Below are positions 32,410 to 43,533 of a stretch of 64,000 nt of DNA, in pieces. The position numbers and the translations under genes were made by a program. Source of the stretch: Rhizobium sp. SG_E_25_P2 (GTDB lineage Bacteria; Pseudomonadota; Alphaproteobacteria; Rhizobiales; Rhizobiaceae); assembly GCF_029892285.1 (NCBI RefSeq), contig NZ_JARXVM010000001.1:248001-312000 (forward strand), in the 5' to 3' direction. The notes beneath the pieces are model-generated. The model worked only from the letters and a program-made list of their open reading frames with translations, ran no database searches and had not been told where the DNA came from. Numbering within the stretch: position 1 is the stretch's first letter; each line of letters starts with the position of its first letter.

Positions 32410-32633
32410 GTCGCATAGCGCCGCGCGCGCAAAGTCCCCTCCCCCGCATGACCTGAATCGACCGATCTGCCTTCCGCCTTGTCATTCGAGGCAGCGAGAA
32501 ATCGCGCATGACCGATTTCCGTTAATGAAGCGGAAACACATTCATATAAAGATATATTTATGTCCTTCTACGCTTGTTTTTCAACAGGCGAGTGACTACA
32601 CCTGCTTCGGTCTTTCATTGAGGGGAATCCCGC

Positions 32634-33875
32634 ATGCGCTCCAGCTATCTGTTCACCAGCGAGTCGGTATCTGAAGGTCATCCAGACAAGGTCTGCGACC
32701 GAATTTCCGACGAAATCGTCGACCTCGTCTATCGCGAAGCCATCAAGACCGGCATCGACCCCTGGTCTGTCCGCATCGCATGCGAGACGCTCGCCACAAC
32801 CAACCGCGTGGTGATCGCCGGAGAAGTGCGTCTGCCGCCAAGCTTGATGAAGAAAGACAAGAACGGCGTCGACCAGATCAATCCCTCCAAGTTCAAGGCC
32901 GTGGCGCGCAAGGCGATCCGCGACATCGGCTATGAGCAGGACGGCTTCCATTGGAAGACCGCAAAGATCGATGTGCTGCTGCATTCGCAGTCGGCCGACA
33001 TTGCCCAAGGCGTTGACAACGCCGCCGACAAGCAGGGCGAAGAGGGCGCCGGCGACCAGGGAATCATGTTCGGCTACGCCTGCAATGAGACGCCTGACCT
33101 GATGCCGGCGCCGATTTATTATTCGCATCGCATTCTACAATTGATTTCGGAGGCGCGCCGCAAGGGCGAAGGCGACCCCGGCAAGCTTGGTCCGGACGCC
33201 AAGAGCCAGGTGACCGTGCGTTATGTCGACGGCAAACCCGCCGCAGCAACATCCATCGTTTTGTCGACGCAGCATCTGGACGAAAGCTGGGACTCCCAGA
33301 AGGTGCGCAGCGTTGTCGAACCCTTTATCCGGGAAGCGCTTGGCGATCTGCCGATCGCCGACGATTGCGCCTGGTACATCAACCCCACCGGCAAATTCGT
33401 GATCGGCGGACCTGACGGCGACGCTGGCCTCACCGGCCGCAAAATCATTGTCGACACCTATGGCGGCGCGGCGCCCCATGGCGGCGGCGCATTTTCGGGC
33501 AAGGACACGACCAAGGTCGACCGTTCGGCCGCTTATATGGCGCGTTACCTCGCAAAGAATGTCGTGGCCGCAGGTCTTGCCGACCGCTGCACGATCCAGC
33601 TCTCCTACGCCATTGGCGTCGCCCAACCGCTGTCGATCTATGTCGACTTGCATGGCACGGGCAAGAAGGTGACGGAAGACCAGATCGAGGCCGCGATCCG
33701 CAAGGTGATCGACCTCTCGCCGACCGGCATTCGCCGTCACCTCAACCTCAACAAGCCGATTTACGCCAAGACCTCGTCCTATGGCCATTTTGGCCGCAAG
33801 GCCGGCCGTGACGGTTCCTTCTCCTGGGAAAAGATCGACCTGGCCAAGCCGCTCAAGGAAGCTTTGGCTTCGTGA
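32634..33875 (+). CDS. metK: S-adenosylmethionine synthetase
   Basis: The 413-residue enzyme makes SAM from methionine and ATP in the cytoplasm. The hallmarks are present: '[21 protein letters not shown]' (ATP and Mg site, split family stretch), the hexapeptide-type '[12 protein letters not shown]', the P-loop-like '[16 protein letters not shown]' and '[10 protein letters not shown]'. GAGGGG precedes the ATG by 8 bases. It is slightly longer than the E. coli enzyme, as usual in alphaproteobacteria, with an insert near residue 165. The 268-base leader (32366-32633) contains an A+T-rich promoter-like tract at 32537-32571. I looked for SAM-II, SAM-V and SAM/SAH riboswitch cores and did not recognise one. 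Confidence 0.97.
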   Translation: MRSSYLFTSESVSEGHPDKVCDRISDEIVDLVYREAIKTGIDPWSVRIACETLATTNRVVIAGEVRLPPSLMKKDKNGVDQINPSKFKAVARKAIRDIGYEQDGFHWKTAKIDVLLHSQSADIAQGVDNAADKQGEEGAGDQGIMFGYACNETPDLMPAPIYYSHRILQLISEARRKGEGDPGKLGPDAKSQVTVRYVDGKPAAATSIVLSTQHLDESWDSQKVRSVVEPFIREALGDLPIADDCAWYINPTGKFVIGGPDGDAGLTGRKIIVDTYGGAAPHGGGAFSGKDTTKVDRSAAYMARYLAKNVVAAGLADRCTIQLSYAIGVAQPLSIYVDLHGTGKKVTEDQIEAAIRKVIDLSPTGIRRHLNLNKPIYAKTSSYGHFGRKAGRDGSFSWEKIDLAKPLKEALAS

Positions 33876-34585
33876 GCGCTTCCGACGATCAGACAGAGCA
33901 CCCTTCGCGCTCGACCGAAGCCTTTTTCGGTCGGCGCAAAGGCAAGGCGCTCCGGGTCAATCAGGCGCGCCTGATGGGCGAGACTTTGTCGGCGCTGAAG
34001 CTCGATCTTTCCAAGCCGGCGCCCGACGATCTCGCAACGCTTTTTCCCACGCCGGTCGAGCGCATCCGGCTCGAAAGCGGTTTCGGCGGCGGTGAACACC
34101 TCATTCACCGGGCGCTGGAAAATCCGGAGACCGGTTTCATTGGCGTAGAGCCCTTCGTCAATTCCATGGCGAAGCTGCTGGCGCGGGTTGAAGAACAGGG
34201 CATCCGCAATATCCGCGTCTTCGATGATGATGCGACTTTGGTGCTCGACTGGTTGCCACCCGCTTCCGTCGACCATATGGATCTGCTCTATCCGGACCCT
34301 TGGCCGAAAAAGCGTCACTGGAAGCGTCGTTTCGTGTCCGACATCAATGTCGAACGCTTCCATCGGGTGATCAAGCCCGGCGGGCAGTTCTGCTTCGCCT
34401 CGGATATCGACACCTATGTGAACTGGACTCTCGCACATTTCGACCGGCATCCCGGTTTCGAATGGACGGCGCGCAACGCCCGCGACTGGCTGACCCCCTT
34501 CGCGAACTGGCCAGGCACCCGCTACGAGGCGAAAGCCCGGAGAGAGGGTCGTTCCTCAGCCTACCTGACCTTCAGCCGGCTGTGA
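33872..34585 (+). CDS. trmB: tRNA (guanine-N7-)-methyltransferase
   Basis: The 237-residue enzyme methylates G46 of tRNA. It has '[15 protein letters not shown]' (SAM site), '[13 protein letters not shown]', the diagnostic '[19 protein letters not shown]', and the C-terminal '[12 protein letters not shown]'. The start is a GTG that overlaps the metK stop by four bases (GTGA), so translation is coupled. The linkage to metK supplies the cofactor enzyme from the same message. It converges on a hydrolase gene three bases away. Confidence 0.96.
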   Translation: MSASDDQTEHPSRSTEAFFGRRKGKALRVNQARLMGETLSALKLDLSKPAPDDLATLFPTPVERIRLESGFGGGEHLIHRALENPETGFIGVEPFVNSMAKLLARVEEQGIRNIRVFDDDATLVLDWLPPASVDHMDLLYPDPWPKKRHWKRRFVSDINVERFHRVIKPGGQFCFASDIDTYVNWTLAHFDRHPGFEWTARNARDWLTPFANWPGTRYEAKARREGRSSAYLTFSRL

Positions 34586-34588
34586 CGT

Positions 34589-35398
34589 TCACAATTCGAG
34601 GTTTTTGAGAAAAGCGAGCGCGGCCGCGTTGAAAACATACGGCCGCTGTATCGGCGCGAAATGGCTGACGCCCGGAAGGCGCATCAAGGCGCCCTCGCCC
34701 AATGCGCGCGCGAGATATTCCGCATGTTCGGGCTTTATAAATTCATCATGCTCTGCCTGGACAACCGTCACAGGCGTCAAGATGGCCGCAAGATCCTGGG
34801 CGCTCAAATTTGGCTCGCTCCGCTGCATGGTCGACACGATGTCCACCAAACCCTGAAAATCCTCCGGCGTCTCCGACAACCGGGCATAGTCCTTACCGTG
34901 CCGAGAAAAACAGCGTTCGATTTCGGGCGTCAACTCGAAAGGCTTTGCACCGGAAGGATCGATATTGCAGGCGAAAAACAACAGGCCGGCAATGCGAAGG
35001 GGATGGCTGCGGCAGAGTTCGAGCCCGATGCAGGCGCCGTCGCTCCAGCCAATGACCGCGAAGCGTTCGAGCCCCAGCCCATCACAGACCGCGAGCACGT
35101 CGCAACTCAGCAGTTGATAGTTAAGAGGGCGCACATCCCGCGTGCTGTGACCATGGCCGCGGGTATCGATCAGCAGGACACGATAACCGGCGTCGAGAAG
35201 AGGCGTTATTTGATTGGCCCAATTGCCGCTATGACCGAGCCCGCCATGCAGCAGGATCACGCATGGCCCGCGCTCGCCATGCAGCGCCCACCAAATCCGC
35301 GCGCCAGAGATGGGTGTATAGCCAGATCGCTCCGGCGCTTGCGTGACGGTGAGGCCGTCACGCTCGAAATCGATCAATTGATCGTCCTGCTTGTACAT
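34589..35398 (-). CDS. Alpha/beta hydrolase
   Basis: The 269-residue protein has 'ILLHGGLGHSGNW' (oxyanion hole), 'LIDTRGHGHST', the nucleophile elbow 'GWSDGACIG', an Asp in 'AEHDEFIKPEH' and a His in 'GVSHFAP'. It is of the broad esterase/lactonase group related to 3-oxoadipate enol-lactonase. The ATG at 35398 has GGGAG upstream; the longer open frame adds only residues with no homology pattern. It converges with trmB. The substrate is unknown. Confidence 0.88.
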   Translation of the reverse strand: MYKQDDQLIDFERDGLTVTQAPERSGYTPISGARIWWALHGERGPCVILLHGGLGHSGNWANQITPLLDAGYRVLLIDTRGHGHSTRDVRPLNYQLLSCDVLAVCDGLGLERFAVIGWSDGACIGLELCRSHPLRIAGLLFFACNIDPSGAKPFELTPEIERCFSRHGKDYARLSETPEDFQGLVDIVSTMQRSEPNLSAQDLAAILTPVTVVQAEHDEFIKPEHAEYLARALGEGALMRLPGVSHFAPIQRPYVFNAAALAFLKNLEL

Positions 35399-35495
35399 GG
35401 CCGCTCTCCCCCGCCGCGTGCACAAACGCTAGCTGGCAAACAGGGTAGGCGACAAGCCGCATTCCGGCAAGATCAGCCGGACTGCGGCAACGTCT

Positions 35496-35753
35496 TCAGT
35501 GCAGGCTCACAGTCTGCAGATCGTCCTCAGCGGCCTTGAAGAATGTAGAGGATCTGTTGTCGGTCAGGAGGATCGGCGTGCCATCGGCGCCGAACAGCGC
35601 CCAGAGGTCGAGACCTGGGTTGATATTCGGGGCTTCCGGGAAAACGCGCGATACGTCTTCAGAACGCATCTTGCGAATATAGCCGAGCTTTCCAGCGCCG
35701 AGATGCGCGAACTCGCTACGTGTCAAGCGATCCAGTGTGGGTCTTGCGGCCAT
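35496..35753 (-). CDS. DUF1150 family protein
   Basis: The 85-residue protein has the small-family pattern 'LTRSEFAHLGAGKLGYIRKM...LWALFGADGTPILLTD'. DUF1150 proteins are almost confined to alphaproteobacteria and are usually encoded just downstream of a small heat-shock gene, exactly as here (52 bases after hsp20). GGAGG precedes the ATG by 7 bases. The function is not known; the constant pairing suggests a role with the small heat-shock protein. Confidence 0.9.
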   Translation of the reverse strand: MAARPTLDRLTRSEFAHLGAGKLGYIRKMRSEDVSRVFPEAPNINPGLDLWALFGADGTPILLTDNRSSTFFKAAEDDLQTVSLH

Positions 35754-35805
35754 TCAATTGCCTCCTGCATGATTCGGAAGACGCGGGGCCAATCCCGTCC
35801 AACCA

Positions 35806-36240
35806 TCATTCTGAAACAGAGATGTTAATTTTTCGCACAAGTTTCTCAGGTTCGGGCCTGATGAGGTCGACGGAAAGCAGTCCATTCTTGAGGCTGGCGC
35901 CAATCACCTGCATTCCATCCGCCAGCATGAAGCAGCGCTGGAACTGGCGCGACGCGATGCCGCGATAAAGGAACTCTCGCTCACCCTGCTCGGCCTGCCG
36001 GCCGCGGATGATCAGCTGGTTCTCTTCCGTGGTGACGTCAAGATCATCCTCCCCGAATCCGGCGACAGCCAGAGTGATGCGGAGGCGTTCTGGCTCACCA
36101 GCGGCGGCGTCGGCCTTCAGTCGTTCAATATTGTAGGGCGGATAGCCGTCGTTGCTCTTGGCGAGACGCTCAAGCGTCTTCTCCATGGCGTCAAAGCCCA
36201 GAAGAAGCGGGCTGGCGAAAGGGGCAATGCGCGTGTTCAT
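35806..36240 (-). CDS. Small heat-shock protein, Hsp20/IbpA type
   Basis: The 144-residue protein has an alpha-crystallin domain at about residues 35-130: 'YPPYNIER', 'LRITLAVAGFGEDDLDV', 'LIIRGRQ', 'REFLYRGIASRQFQRCFML' and 'GASLKNGLLSVDLIRPEPE'. It keeps unfolding proteins soluble during heat or oxidative stress. I use the ATG at 36240; another ATG three codons earlier (36249) would sit directly against the Shine-Dalgarno sequence. The leader can form a ROSE-like hairpin that hides this site. It is co-oriented with a DUF1150 gene. Confidence 0.92.
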   Translation of the reverse strand: MNTRIAPFASPLLLGFDAMEKTLERLAKSNDGYPPYNIERLKADAAAGEPERLRITLAVAGFGEDDLDVTTEENQLIIRGRQAEQGEREFLYRGIASRQFQRCFMLADGMQVIGASLKNGLLSVDLIRPEPEKLVRKINISVSE

Positions 36241-36249
36241 TCCGTTCAT

Positions 36250-36268
36250 GTCCTTGGCTGCAAGCGAC
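36250..36268 (-). promoter_or_regulatory. Candidate ROSE-like RNA thermometer masking the hsp20 ribosome site
   Basis: On the minus strand, bases 36268-36250 read GTCGCTTGCAGCCAAGGAC. GTC pairs with GAC and CTTG pairs with CAAG around a CAGC loop, leaving one bulged G. The Shine-Dalgarno AAGG lies inside the stem. ROSE elements of rhizobial small heat-shock genes likewise sequester this site with a bulged G. The upstream leader (to about 36400) could hold the other hairpins; I did not resolve them. Confidence 0.45.
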
Positions 36269-36403
36269 AATCGCCGGGCCTCGTTCGAGCATCCGACATG
36301 GCGACATATGGTGTCTTCCTGATGGAGTTGCAAGACGCTTGCGCTTGCGGGTCCTCCGCGCAATAGTCGTCGCGAAATCAATAAGAAGAGGACCGCCGCC
36401 GTC

Positions 36404-37348
36404 ATGGCCAATCCGAGAAAGATCATCATCGACACCGACCCTGGCCAGGATGACGCCGCCGCCATCATGCTGGCCCTGGGTTCGCCGGACGAAATCGACG
36501 TCCTCGGCATCACCACGGTCGCGGGCAATGTGCCTCTGTCCCGCACCCAGACCAATGCCCGGATCGTTTGCGAATTCTCCGGCCGCCCCGATGTCAAGGT
36601 TTTCGCGGGTTGCGACCGCCCTCTCAAACGTCAGCCCGTGACGGCCGAATATGTGCATGGCCCTACCGGGCTCGACGGTCCTGAGCTCTTCGAGCCCACA
36701 ATGCCGCTGCAGGACACGAACGGCGTCGATTTCATCATCGACACGCTCCGGACCCATGAGGCCGGAACCGTGACGCTCTGCACGCTCGGACCGATGACCA
36801 ATATCGCGACAGCCTTCCAACGCGCGCCAGATATCATGTCCCGCGTCCAGGAAGTCGTGATGATGGGCGGCGCTTATTTCGAAGTCGGCAACATCACGCC
36901 GGCCGCCGAATTCAACATTTTTGTCGACCCTGAGGCCGCCGATATCGTGCTCAAATCAGGCGTCCCCATCGTGATGATGCCGCTCGACCTGACCCACAAG
37001 GTGCTGACGCTGAAAGCCCGTGTCGGGAAGATCCGCGCGCTGGGAAATCGCGCCGGCATGGCGCTCGCCGACATGCTGGATTTCTTCGAACGTTTCGACA
37101 TCGAGAAATACGGCTCAGACGGCGGGCCGCTGCACGACCCGACGGTCATCGCCTATCTTCTGAAGCCAGAGATCTTTTCCGGCCGGGAATGCAATGTCGA
37201 GATCGAGCTTAACTCGGAACTGACGCTCGGCATGACGGTGGTCGATTGGTGGCGCGTGACCAAGCGCGAGAAAAACGCGATGGTGATGAAGGACATCGAC
37301 GCCCAGGCGTTTTTCGACCTGCTGACGGAACGCGTCGGTCGTCTCTGA
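36404..37348 (+). CDS. Inosine-uridine-type nucleoside hydrolase
   Basis: The 314-residue protein is a Ca-dependent nucleoside N-ribohydrolase. The metal cluster 'DTDPGQDD' is at residues 10-17. The 'VTLCTLGPMTNIA' strand, 'VVMMGGAY', 'AAEFNIFVDPEAA' and a final 'LHDPTVIAYLL' supply the other ligands. It cuts nucleosides to base and ribose for salvage. It is divergent from hsp20. It has no signal peptide. Substrate preference (purine or pyrimidine) is not clear from the sequence. A T-tailed terminator follows the gene. Confidence 0.92.
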   Translation: MANPRKIIIDTDPGQDDAAAIMLALGSPDEIDVLGITTVAGNVPLSRTQTNARIVCEFSGRPDVKVFAGCDRPLKRQPVTAEYVHGPTGLDGPELFEPTMPLQDTNGVDFIIDTLRTHEAGTVTLCTLGPMTNIATAFQRAPDIMSRVQEVVMMGGAYFEVGNITPAAEFNIFVDPEAADIVLKSGVPIVMMPLDLTHKVLTLKARVGKIRALGNRAGMALADMLDFFERFDIEKYGSDGGPLHDPTVIAYLLKPEIFSGRECNVEIELNSELTLGMTVVDWWRVTKREKNAMVMKDIDAQAFFDLLTERVGRL

Positions 37349-37371
37349 CCACTACAGAATTTGACTTTGGC

Positions 37372-37399
37372 AAGGCCCTGCTCATGCGGGGCCTTTTCC
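37372..37399 (+). terminator. Terminator of the nucleoside hydrolase gene
   Basis: AAGGCCC at 37372-37378 pairs with GGGGCCTT at 37388-37395, followed by TTTTCC. It is a simple intrinsic terminator 24 bases after the stop. Confidence 0.7.
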
Positions 37400-37413
37400 T
37401 TTCGCGACATACG

Positions 37414-37440
37414 AAAAAGGGCGACCCGAAGGCCGCCCTT
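37414..37440 (-). terminator. Terminator of groESL
   Basis: On the minus strand, AAGGGCG pairs with CGCCCTT across a TTCG tetraloop region, followed by a run of T (bases 37418-37414). It lies about 140 bases past the groEL stop, beyond the duplicated segment. Confidence 0.72.
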
Positions 37441-37466
37441 AATTCCGATCGGTGGATCAGCGCAAC

Positions 37467-39236
<1,770 letters not shown>

Positions 39237-39278
39237 TCATTGCCCATTGGTTTGCATGGAATTTGACGAGATCGGCAA

Positions 39279-39575
39279 TCAGCCGATGATGCCCATGATG
39301 TCGGATTCCTTCATGATCAGAAGGTCTTCGCCATCGAGCTTAACTTCGGTGCCCGACCACTTGCCGAACAGAACGCGGTCGCCAGCCTTGACGTCGAGAG
39401 CAACGATATTGCCCTTGTCGTCGCGGACGCCGGAGCCGACAGCGACGATTTCGCCTTCCTGCGGCTTTTCCTTGGCGGTGTCAGGGATGATGATGCCACC
39501 CTTGGTCTTTTCTTCGGATGCAACGCGGCGAACGACGACGCGATCGTGAAGCGGGCGGAAATTGGTGCTTGCCAT
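39279..39575 (-). CDS. groES: Co-chaperonin GroES (Hsp10)
   Basis: The 98-residue protein has '[13 protein letters not shown]', the mobile loop '[19 protein letters not shown]', and '[24 protein letters not shown]'. Its length and motifs are standard. It caps the GroEL chamber. GGAAAC precedes the ATG. It is the first gene of groESL, about 55 bases downstream of a CIRCE operator. Confidence 0.98.
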   Translation of the reverse strand: MASTNFRPLHDRVVVRRVASEEKTKGGIIIPDTAKEKPQEGEIVAVGSGVRDDKGNIVALDVKAGDRVLFGKWSGTEVKLDGEDLLIMKESDIMGIIG

Positions 39576-39629
39576 TGTCTGTTTCCTCGATCAAATGACA
39601 TTACCGGGTCAAGCCCGGCGGAAAGGTTG

Positions 39630-39656
39630 TTAGCACTCTCTCCTGTGGAGTGCTAG
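39630..39656 (-). promoter_or_regulatory. CIRCE operator of groESL (HrcA site)
   Basis: TTAGCACTC-N9-GAGTGCTAG spans 39630-39656. This matches the CIRCE consensus (TTAGCACTC-N9-GAGTGCTAA) at all but the last base. It is the binding site of the repressor HrcA, so groESL is heat-inducible through HrcA. HrcA itself is not in the window. Confidence 0.93.
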
Positions 39657-39741
39657 CGGGACTGGATTTAGGATCGGGGCGACCGAGAGTCAAGGTTTGA
39701 CGCTCGGAAAAATATTGCGACAAGGTAAACGCGGAACCGCA

Positions 39742-41106
39742 ATGATCGATCTGGAACAGCCGTCCCCACGCCCTCCGCATCCTGATTTTCGCGAGGCCGC
39801 CCGCCTTTGGGCGAAGATCGGCGTGCTCAGCTTCGGCGGCCCGGCGGGTCAGATCGCGCTGATGCATCGGGAACTCGTCGATGAACGGCGCTGGATTTCT
39901 GAAAGCCGTTTCCTGCATGCGCTCAATTTCTGCATGCTGCTGCCCGGTCCCGAAGCGCAGCAACTCGCAACCTATATCGGCTGGCTCCTGCATGGCTGGC
40001 GCGGCGGACTGGTCGCCGGCATGCTTTTTATCCTGCCGGGTTTCATCGTGATCCTCGGACTCTCGGCAATTTACGCCGTTTGGGGGCATACAGGCCTGCT
40101 CGACAGCGCGTTCGCCGGGTTGAAAGCCGCAGTGCTGGTGATCGTCGTGGAAGCGCTGATCCGGGTCGGGCGACGGTCGCTCAAGAACAACGCCATGCGC
40201 GCCATCGCGCTTGCGGCCTTCATTGCCCTCTTTGCTTTCGCCGCGCCCTTTCCGCTGGTCATCGTCGTCGCGGCGCTGATCGGTTACGCCGGCTTCCGAT
40301 TTGCGCCCGACCGCTTCTCCAGTGGCGGCCACCATGGCGCAGGCGCGGACCGCCCGTCGGTCATTGACGCTGATCATCCGGGGCGTCCGGCGAGCTGGCT
40401 CGGCTCGATTGTGGCGGCGGTCGTCTGGTCGATGCTATGGGCCGCTCCATTCGGACTTCTCTTCGCCTTTGGCTTCGGCTCGAGCGTTTATCTCGACATC
40501 AGCCTGTTTTTCTCGAAAATGGCAGTCGTCACCTTCGGCGGCGCCTATGCCGTGCTCTCTTATGTCGCCCAACAGGCGGTCGATCATTATCAATGGCTGA
40601 AGCCCGGCGAGATGCTGGATGGTCTCGGCCTTGCGGAAACCACGCCGGGCCCTCTGGTCCTGGTGCTCAGCTTTGTCGGCTTCATCGCCGGCTTTCGCGC
40701 GTCCGGGGATCTGTCACCGCTTCTGGGCGGCGCGCTCGGCGCTACGCTGACTACCTGGGTGACTTTCACCCCCTGTTTTCTGTGGATCTTCCTCGGCGCG
40801 CCCTGGGTCGAACGCCTGAGATCCAACCAGGCGCTTTCGGGGGCTTTGACAGCCATTTCCGCCGCCGTAACCGGCGTCATCGCCAATCTGGCGCTCTGGT
40901 TTGCGGCGCATGTTCTGTTTACGCGCCATGCGGTCGTCGAGACGGGTCCGATCCGCATGAGCCTGCCGGACATCTCCTCGCTCGACATCGTCCAACTGGC
41001 GCTGACGGCGCTGGCCGCGCTGGCTTTGTTTCGTTTCAAGCTCGGCGTGTTCAAGACGCTCGCGCTACTGGCGGGAGCGGGCCTGCTGACCGGACTCGCG
41101 TCATGA
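39742..41106 (+). CDS. chrA: Chromate transporter, long (two-domain) CHR family
   Basis: The 454-residue membrane protein contains two CHR domains. The first starts at 'FREAARLWAKIGVLSFGGPAGQIALMHRELVDERRW' (family pattern FGGP...L...VDE.RW) with 'LPGPEAQQLATYIG'. The second has 'FFSKMAVVTFGGAYAVLSYV' and 'GLAETTPGPLVL'. The family exports chromate by proton exchange and may use sulphate as well. The ATG at 39742 is where the family starts, divergent from groESL, and the CIRCE region lies between. No other chromate gene is nearby. Confidence 0.9.
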   Translation: MIDLEQPSPRPPHPDFREAARLWAKIGVLSFGGPAGQIALMHRELVDERRWISESRFLHALNFCMLLPGPEAQQLATYIGWLLHGWRGGLVAGMLFILPGFIVILGLSAIYAVWGHTGLLDSAFAGLKAAVLVIVVEALIRVGRRSLKNNAMRAIALAAFIALFAFAAPFPLVIVVAALIGYAGFRFAPDRFSSGGHHGAGADRPSVIDADHPGRPASWLGSIVAAVVWSMLWAAPFGLLFAFGFGSSVYLDISLFFSKMAVVTFGGAYAVLSYVAQQAVDHYQWLKPGEMLDGLGLAETTPGPLVLVLSFVGFIAGFRASGDLSPLLGGALGATLTTWVTFTPCFLWIFLGAPWVERLRSNQALSGALTAISAAVTGVIANLALWFAAHVLFTRHAVVETGPIRMSLPDISSLDIVQLALTALAALALFRFKLGVFKTLALLAGAGLLTGLAS

Positions 41107-41161
41107 TCGGACGCGCTCCAAGAGACTTGCGAATTTCCCGATCCCTGTCATAACCCGTGAC

Positions 41162-41863
41162 ATGACCGACAAACGCGCATTGCCCCAGCCATCCGATTTC
41201 GCCCATGTGACCGAATGGGTGTTCGATCTCGACAACACCCTTTATCCGCATCATGTGGATCTGTTCGCGCAAATCGACCGCAACATGACCGCCTTCGTGG
41301 CGGAACTCCTGGGGCTGGACGCCGGCGAGGCGCGCAAGCTGCAGAAGCAGTATTACCACGAACATGGAACGACGCTTCGCGGATTGATGCATCATCATGG
41401 CATCGACCCTGCGGCCTTTCTTGAGGCGGCCCATCGCATCGATTACTCCGGGCTCGCCGCGGACGAGGGGCTGAGCGAGGCGATCAAGGCCCTGCCCGGC
41501 CGCAAGTTCATCCTGACAAACGGCACGGTCAAGCATGCGGAGGAAGCTGCCCGCGCACTGGGCGTCCTGCATCATTTCGAAGACATTTTCGACATCGTGG
41601 CCGCCGATTTCGTGCCGAAGCCGGCCGGCTCGACCTATGACAAATTCGCGAGCCTTCATCGCGTGGAGACGCGCAAGGCCGCCATGTTCGAGGATCTGCC
41701 TCGCAATCTCGAAATCCCGAGGGCGCTTGGCATGAAGACCGTGCTGATCGTGCCTGTCGACAAGGAGCATCACCTCGAACGGTGGGAAATACCCGACGAG
41801 AACGATCCCGTCATCGACCATATCACCGATAATCTCGCCGATTTCCTGAGAGCCATCCTCTGA
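41162..41863 (+). CDS. HAD-family hydrolase, pyrimidine 5'-nucleotidase type
   Basis: The 233-residue protein has motif I 'WVFDLDNTLYP' (Asp22 and Asp24), motif II 'FILTNGT', a lysine in 'DFVPKPAGSTYDKF', and motif III 'AAMFEDLPRNLEIPRALG'. A helical cap follows motif I. The pattern matches pyrimidine 5'-nucleotidase (SDT1-like) members of the HAD superfamily. It lies 55 bases after chrA. Nucleotide dephosphorylation is the likely reaction; the exact substrate is not determined. Confidence 0.88.
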   Translation: MTDKRALPQPSDFAHVTEWVFDLDNTLYPHHVDLFAQIDRNMTAFVAELLGLDAGEARKLQKQYYHEHGTTLRGLMHHHGIDPAAFLEAAHRIDYSGLAADEGLSEAIKALPGRKFILTNGTVKHAEEAARALGVLHHFEDIFDIVAADFVPKPAGSTYDKFASLHRVETRKAAMFEDLPRNLEIPRALGMKTVLIVPVDKEHHLERWEIPDENDPVIDHITDNLADFLRAIL

Positions 41864-42006
41864 CCGGTTAGCTGAACGAGGCGTTCAGCCTCGGTTCAGG
41901 GCAAATCTCCTAGAAGTGATTTCAACGTCGCGGCCGGATTCCTCCAAACGCGACGATGCGACGGCCGGCTTCCCCCATCCGGCCGAACCAGAGAAAGGTT
42001 GAAATC

Positions 42007-42534
42007 ATGAACTCCAAGACCCTTATCGCCTCCGCCATCGCCCTGACTTTGGCCGCCACCAGCGGCGCTGCGTTTGCCGCCGCCTCCACCACGCCCACGA
42101 CGACAGCTAAGGATCCCGCCAAGCGGGAGCAGCGCGTCGCCCGGATGGTCAAGCGGCTCGACACCGACAAGGATGGCAAAGTCTCCAAGTCGGAAATGGA
42201 AGCAGCGATGAACGCCACCGTGACGGTGGTCGACGCTGACAAGGACGGTTTCCTTTCCAAACAGGAAGTCGATGCCGGCAAGGACGCCCTCAAGGCCTAT
42301 CGCCAGAAAGTGAAGGCTGAGCCGAACGCCACCATGGCGAAGCCCGGACAGTTGCCCCGCGGCCTGATCAAGCATTTCGACAAGATCGACGCCAACAAGG
42401 ACGGCAAACTGTCCAAGGAAGAACTCGACACCGTTGCAGACCGCATGTTCCAGCGTCGTGACGCCAACAAGGATGGCTTCATCACCGCCGATGAGTTCCT
42501 GGCGACCAAGACCAAGGCCAAGAAGCAGGGTTGA
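42007..42534 (+). CDS. Exported protein with four EF-hand loops
   Basis: The 175-residue protein has a signal peptide (residues 1-24, cut after 'AAFA'). Four calcium-binding EF-hand loops follow at about residues 52-63 ('DTDKDGKVSKSE'), 76-87 ('DADKDGFLSKQE'), 128-139 ('DANKDGKLSKEE') and 152-163 ('DANKDGFITADE'), all with complete ligands. It is probably a periplasmic calcium-binding or calcium-buffering protein. The ATG at 42007 has AAAGG upstream. Its partner is unknown. Confidence 0.88.
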   Translation: MNSKTLIASAIALTLAATSGAAFAAASTTPTTTAKDPAKREQRVARMVKRLDTDKDGKVSKSEMEAAMNATVTVVDADKDGFLSKQEVDAGKDALKAYRQKVKAEPNATMAKPGQLPRGLIKHFDKIDANKDGKLSKEELDTVADRMFQRRDANKDGFITADEFLATKTKAKKQG

Positions 42535-42571
42535 ACACCCTCACTTTCCTGAATCTGATGCGGCGTCTCCG

Positions 42572-43447
42572 TCAGGAGGCGCCGTTTTCCTTTTCATAGA
42601 ACCGCTTTATGATGGCGCAGGCCTCATCGGCGGTGTTGACGAAGCTGATCAGTTCGACATCCTCCGGCGCGATCGTGCCGAATTCGGCCAGCGCGTCAAA
42701 ATCGACGACCCTGCGCCAGAACTGTTCGCCGAACAGGATCAGCGGCACTTTCGCCATGCGCCCGGTCTGCATCAGCGTGATCGTCTCGAACAATTCGTCC
42801 AGCGTGCCGAAGCCGCCGGGAAACACCGTCACGGCCTTGGCCCGCATGAGGAAGTGCATCTTGCGAATGGCGAAATAGTGGAAGTTGAAGCTCAGTTCCG
42901 GGGTGACATAGGGATTGGGCGCCTGCTCATGCGGCAGCACGATATTGAGCCCGATCGACGGCGCGCCGACATCGTCAGCGCCGCGATTGCCCGCTTCCAT
43001 GACGCCCGGGCCGCCGCCGGTCACAACCACATATTCCTTGTAGTCATAGCCCGCCGACCATTCCGAGCACAGGCGAGCAAATTTGCGCGCCTCGTCATAG
43101 AAGACCGACGCTGCTTCGAGATTGGCTTTCTGGCCATCGTTTTTGGCCGCCCAGGCCGGCTGGCCCGGGGCGGGAATGCGGGCGCCGCCGAACATGACCA
43201 CCGTCGAGCGGATGCCATATTCGGTGAGCATCATTTCCACCTTGAGCAGCTCGAGCTGCAGGCGAACCGGGCGAAGCTCTTCCCGGCACAGGAATTCGGA
43301 ATCGGCGAAAGCGAGGCGATAGGCTGGCGACAGGGATTGCGGCGTGCCGGGAATACGCTCGGCGCGCTTGAGGTCGCTGCGGCTGCTGCGCAAGGGATCC
43401 CACACGCCGTCCTTGCGCCTGAGTTGGTCGGTTTTCCCCTTTGCCAT
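42572..43447 (-). CDS. LOG/TIGR00730-family protein, lysine-decarboxylase-like
   Basis: The 291-residue protein has the family signatures 'VVTGGGPGVMEAGNRGA' and 'VFPGGFGTLDELFETI', together with 'VVMFGGARIP'. These motifs mark LOG-like phosphoribohydrolases that act on nucleoside monophosphates; the 'lysine decarboxylase' label is historical. The ATG at 43447 ('MAKGKTD') has GGAA 6 bases upstream; an ATG four codons earlier is less likely. It is divergent from dapD. Whether it acts on cytokinin-type substrates cannot be told here. Confidence 0.88.
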   Translation of the reverse strand: MAKGKTDQLRRKDGVWDPLRSSRSDLKRAERIPGTPQSLSPAYRLAFADSEFLCREELRPVRLQLELLKVEMMLTEYGIRSTVVMFGGARIPAPGQPAWAAKNDGQKANLEAASVFYDEARKFARLCSEWSAGYDYKEYVVVTGGGPGVMEAGNRGADDVGAPSIGLNIVLPHEQAPNPYVTPELSFNFHYFAIRKMHFLMRAKAVTVFPGGFGTLDELFETITLMQTGRMAKVPLILFGEQFWRRVVDFDALAEFGTIAPEDVELISFVNTADEACAIIKRFYEKENGAS

Positions 43448-43533
43448 GCTTATTTCCATCCGCTATAGAGCCGCAACCGGCCCAGTTTTTCGCTATTCTG
43501 GCAGGATAATCCTTCAAAGCTTAAGGAATTCCC

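Noticed and set aside
32366-32633. A SAM-responsive riboswitch before metK
   Set aside because: The leader was read for SAM-II, SAM-V and SAM/SAH-type cores; only a terminator-like hairpin and an A+T-rich promoter-like tract were seen. A covariance search would settle it.
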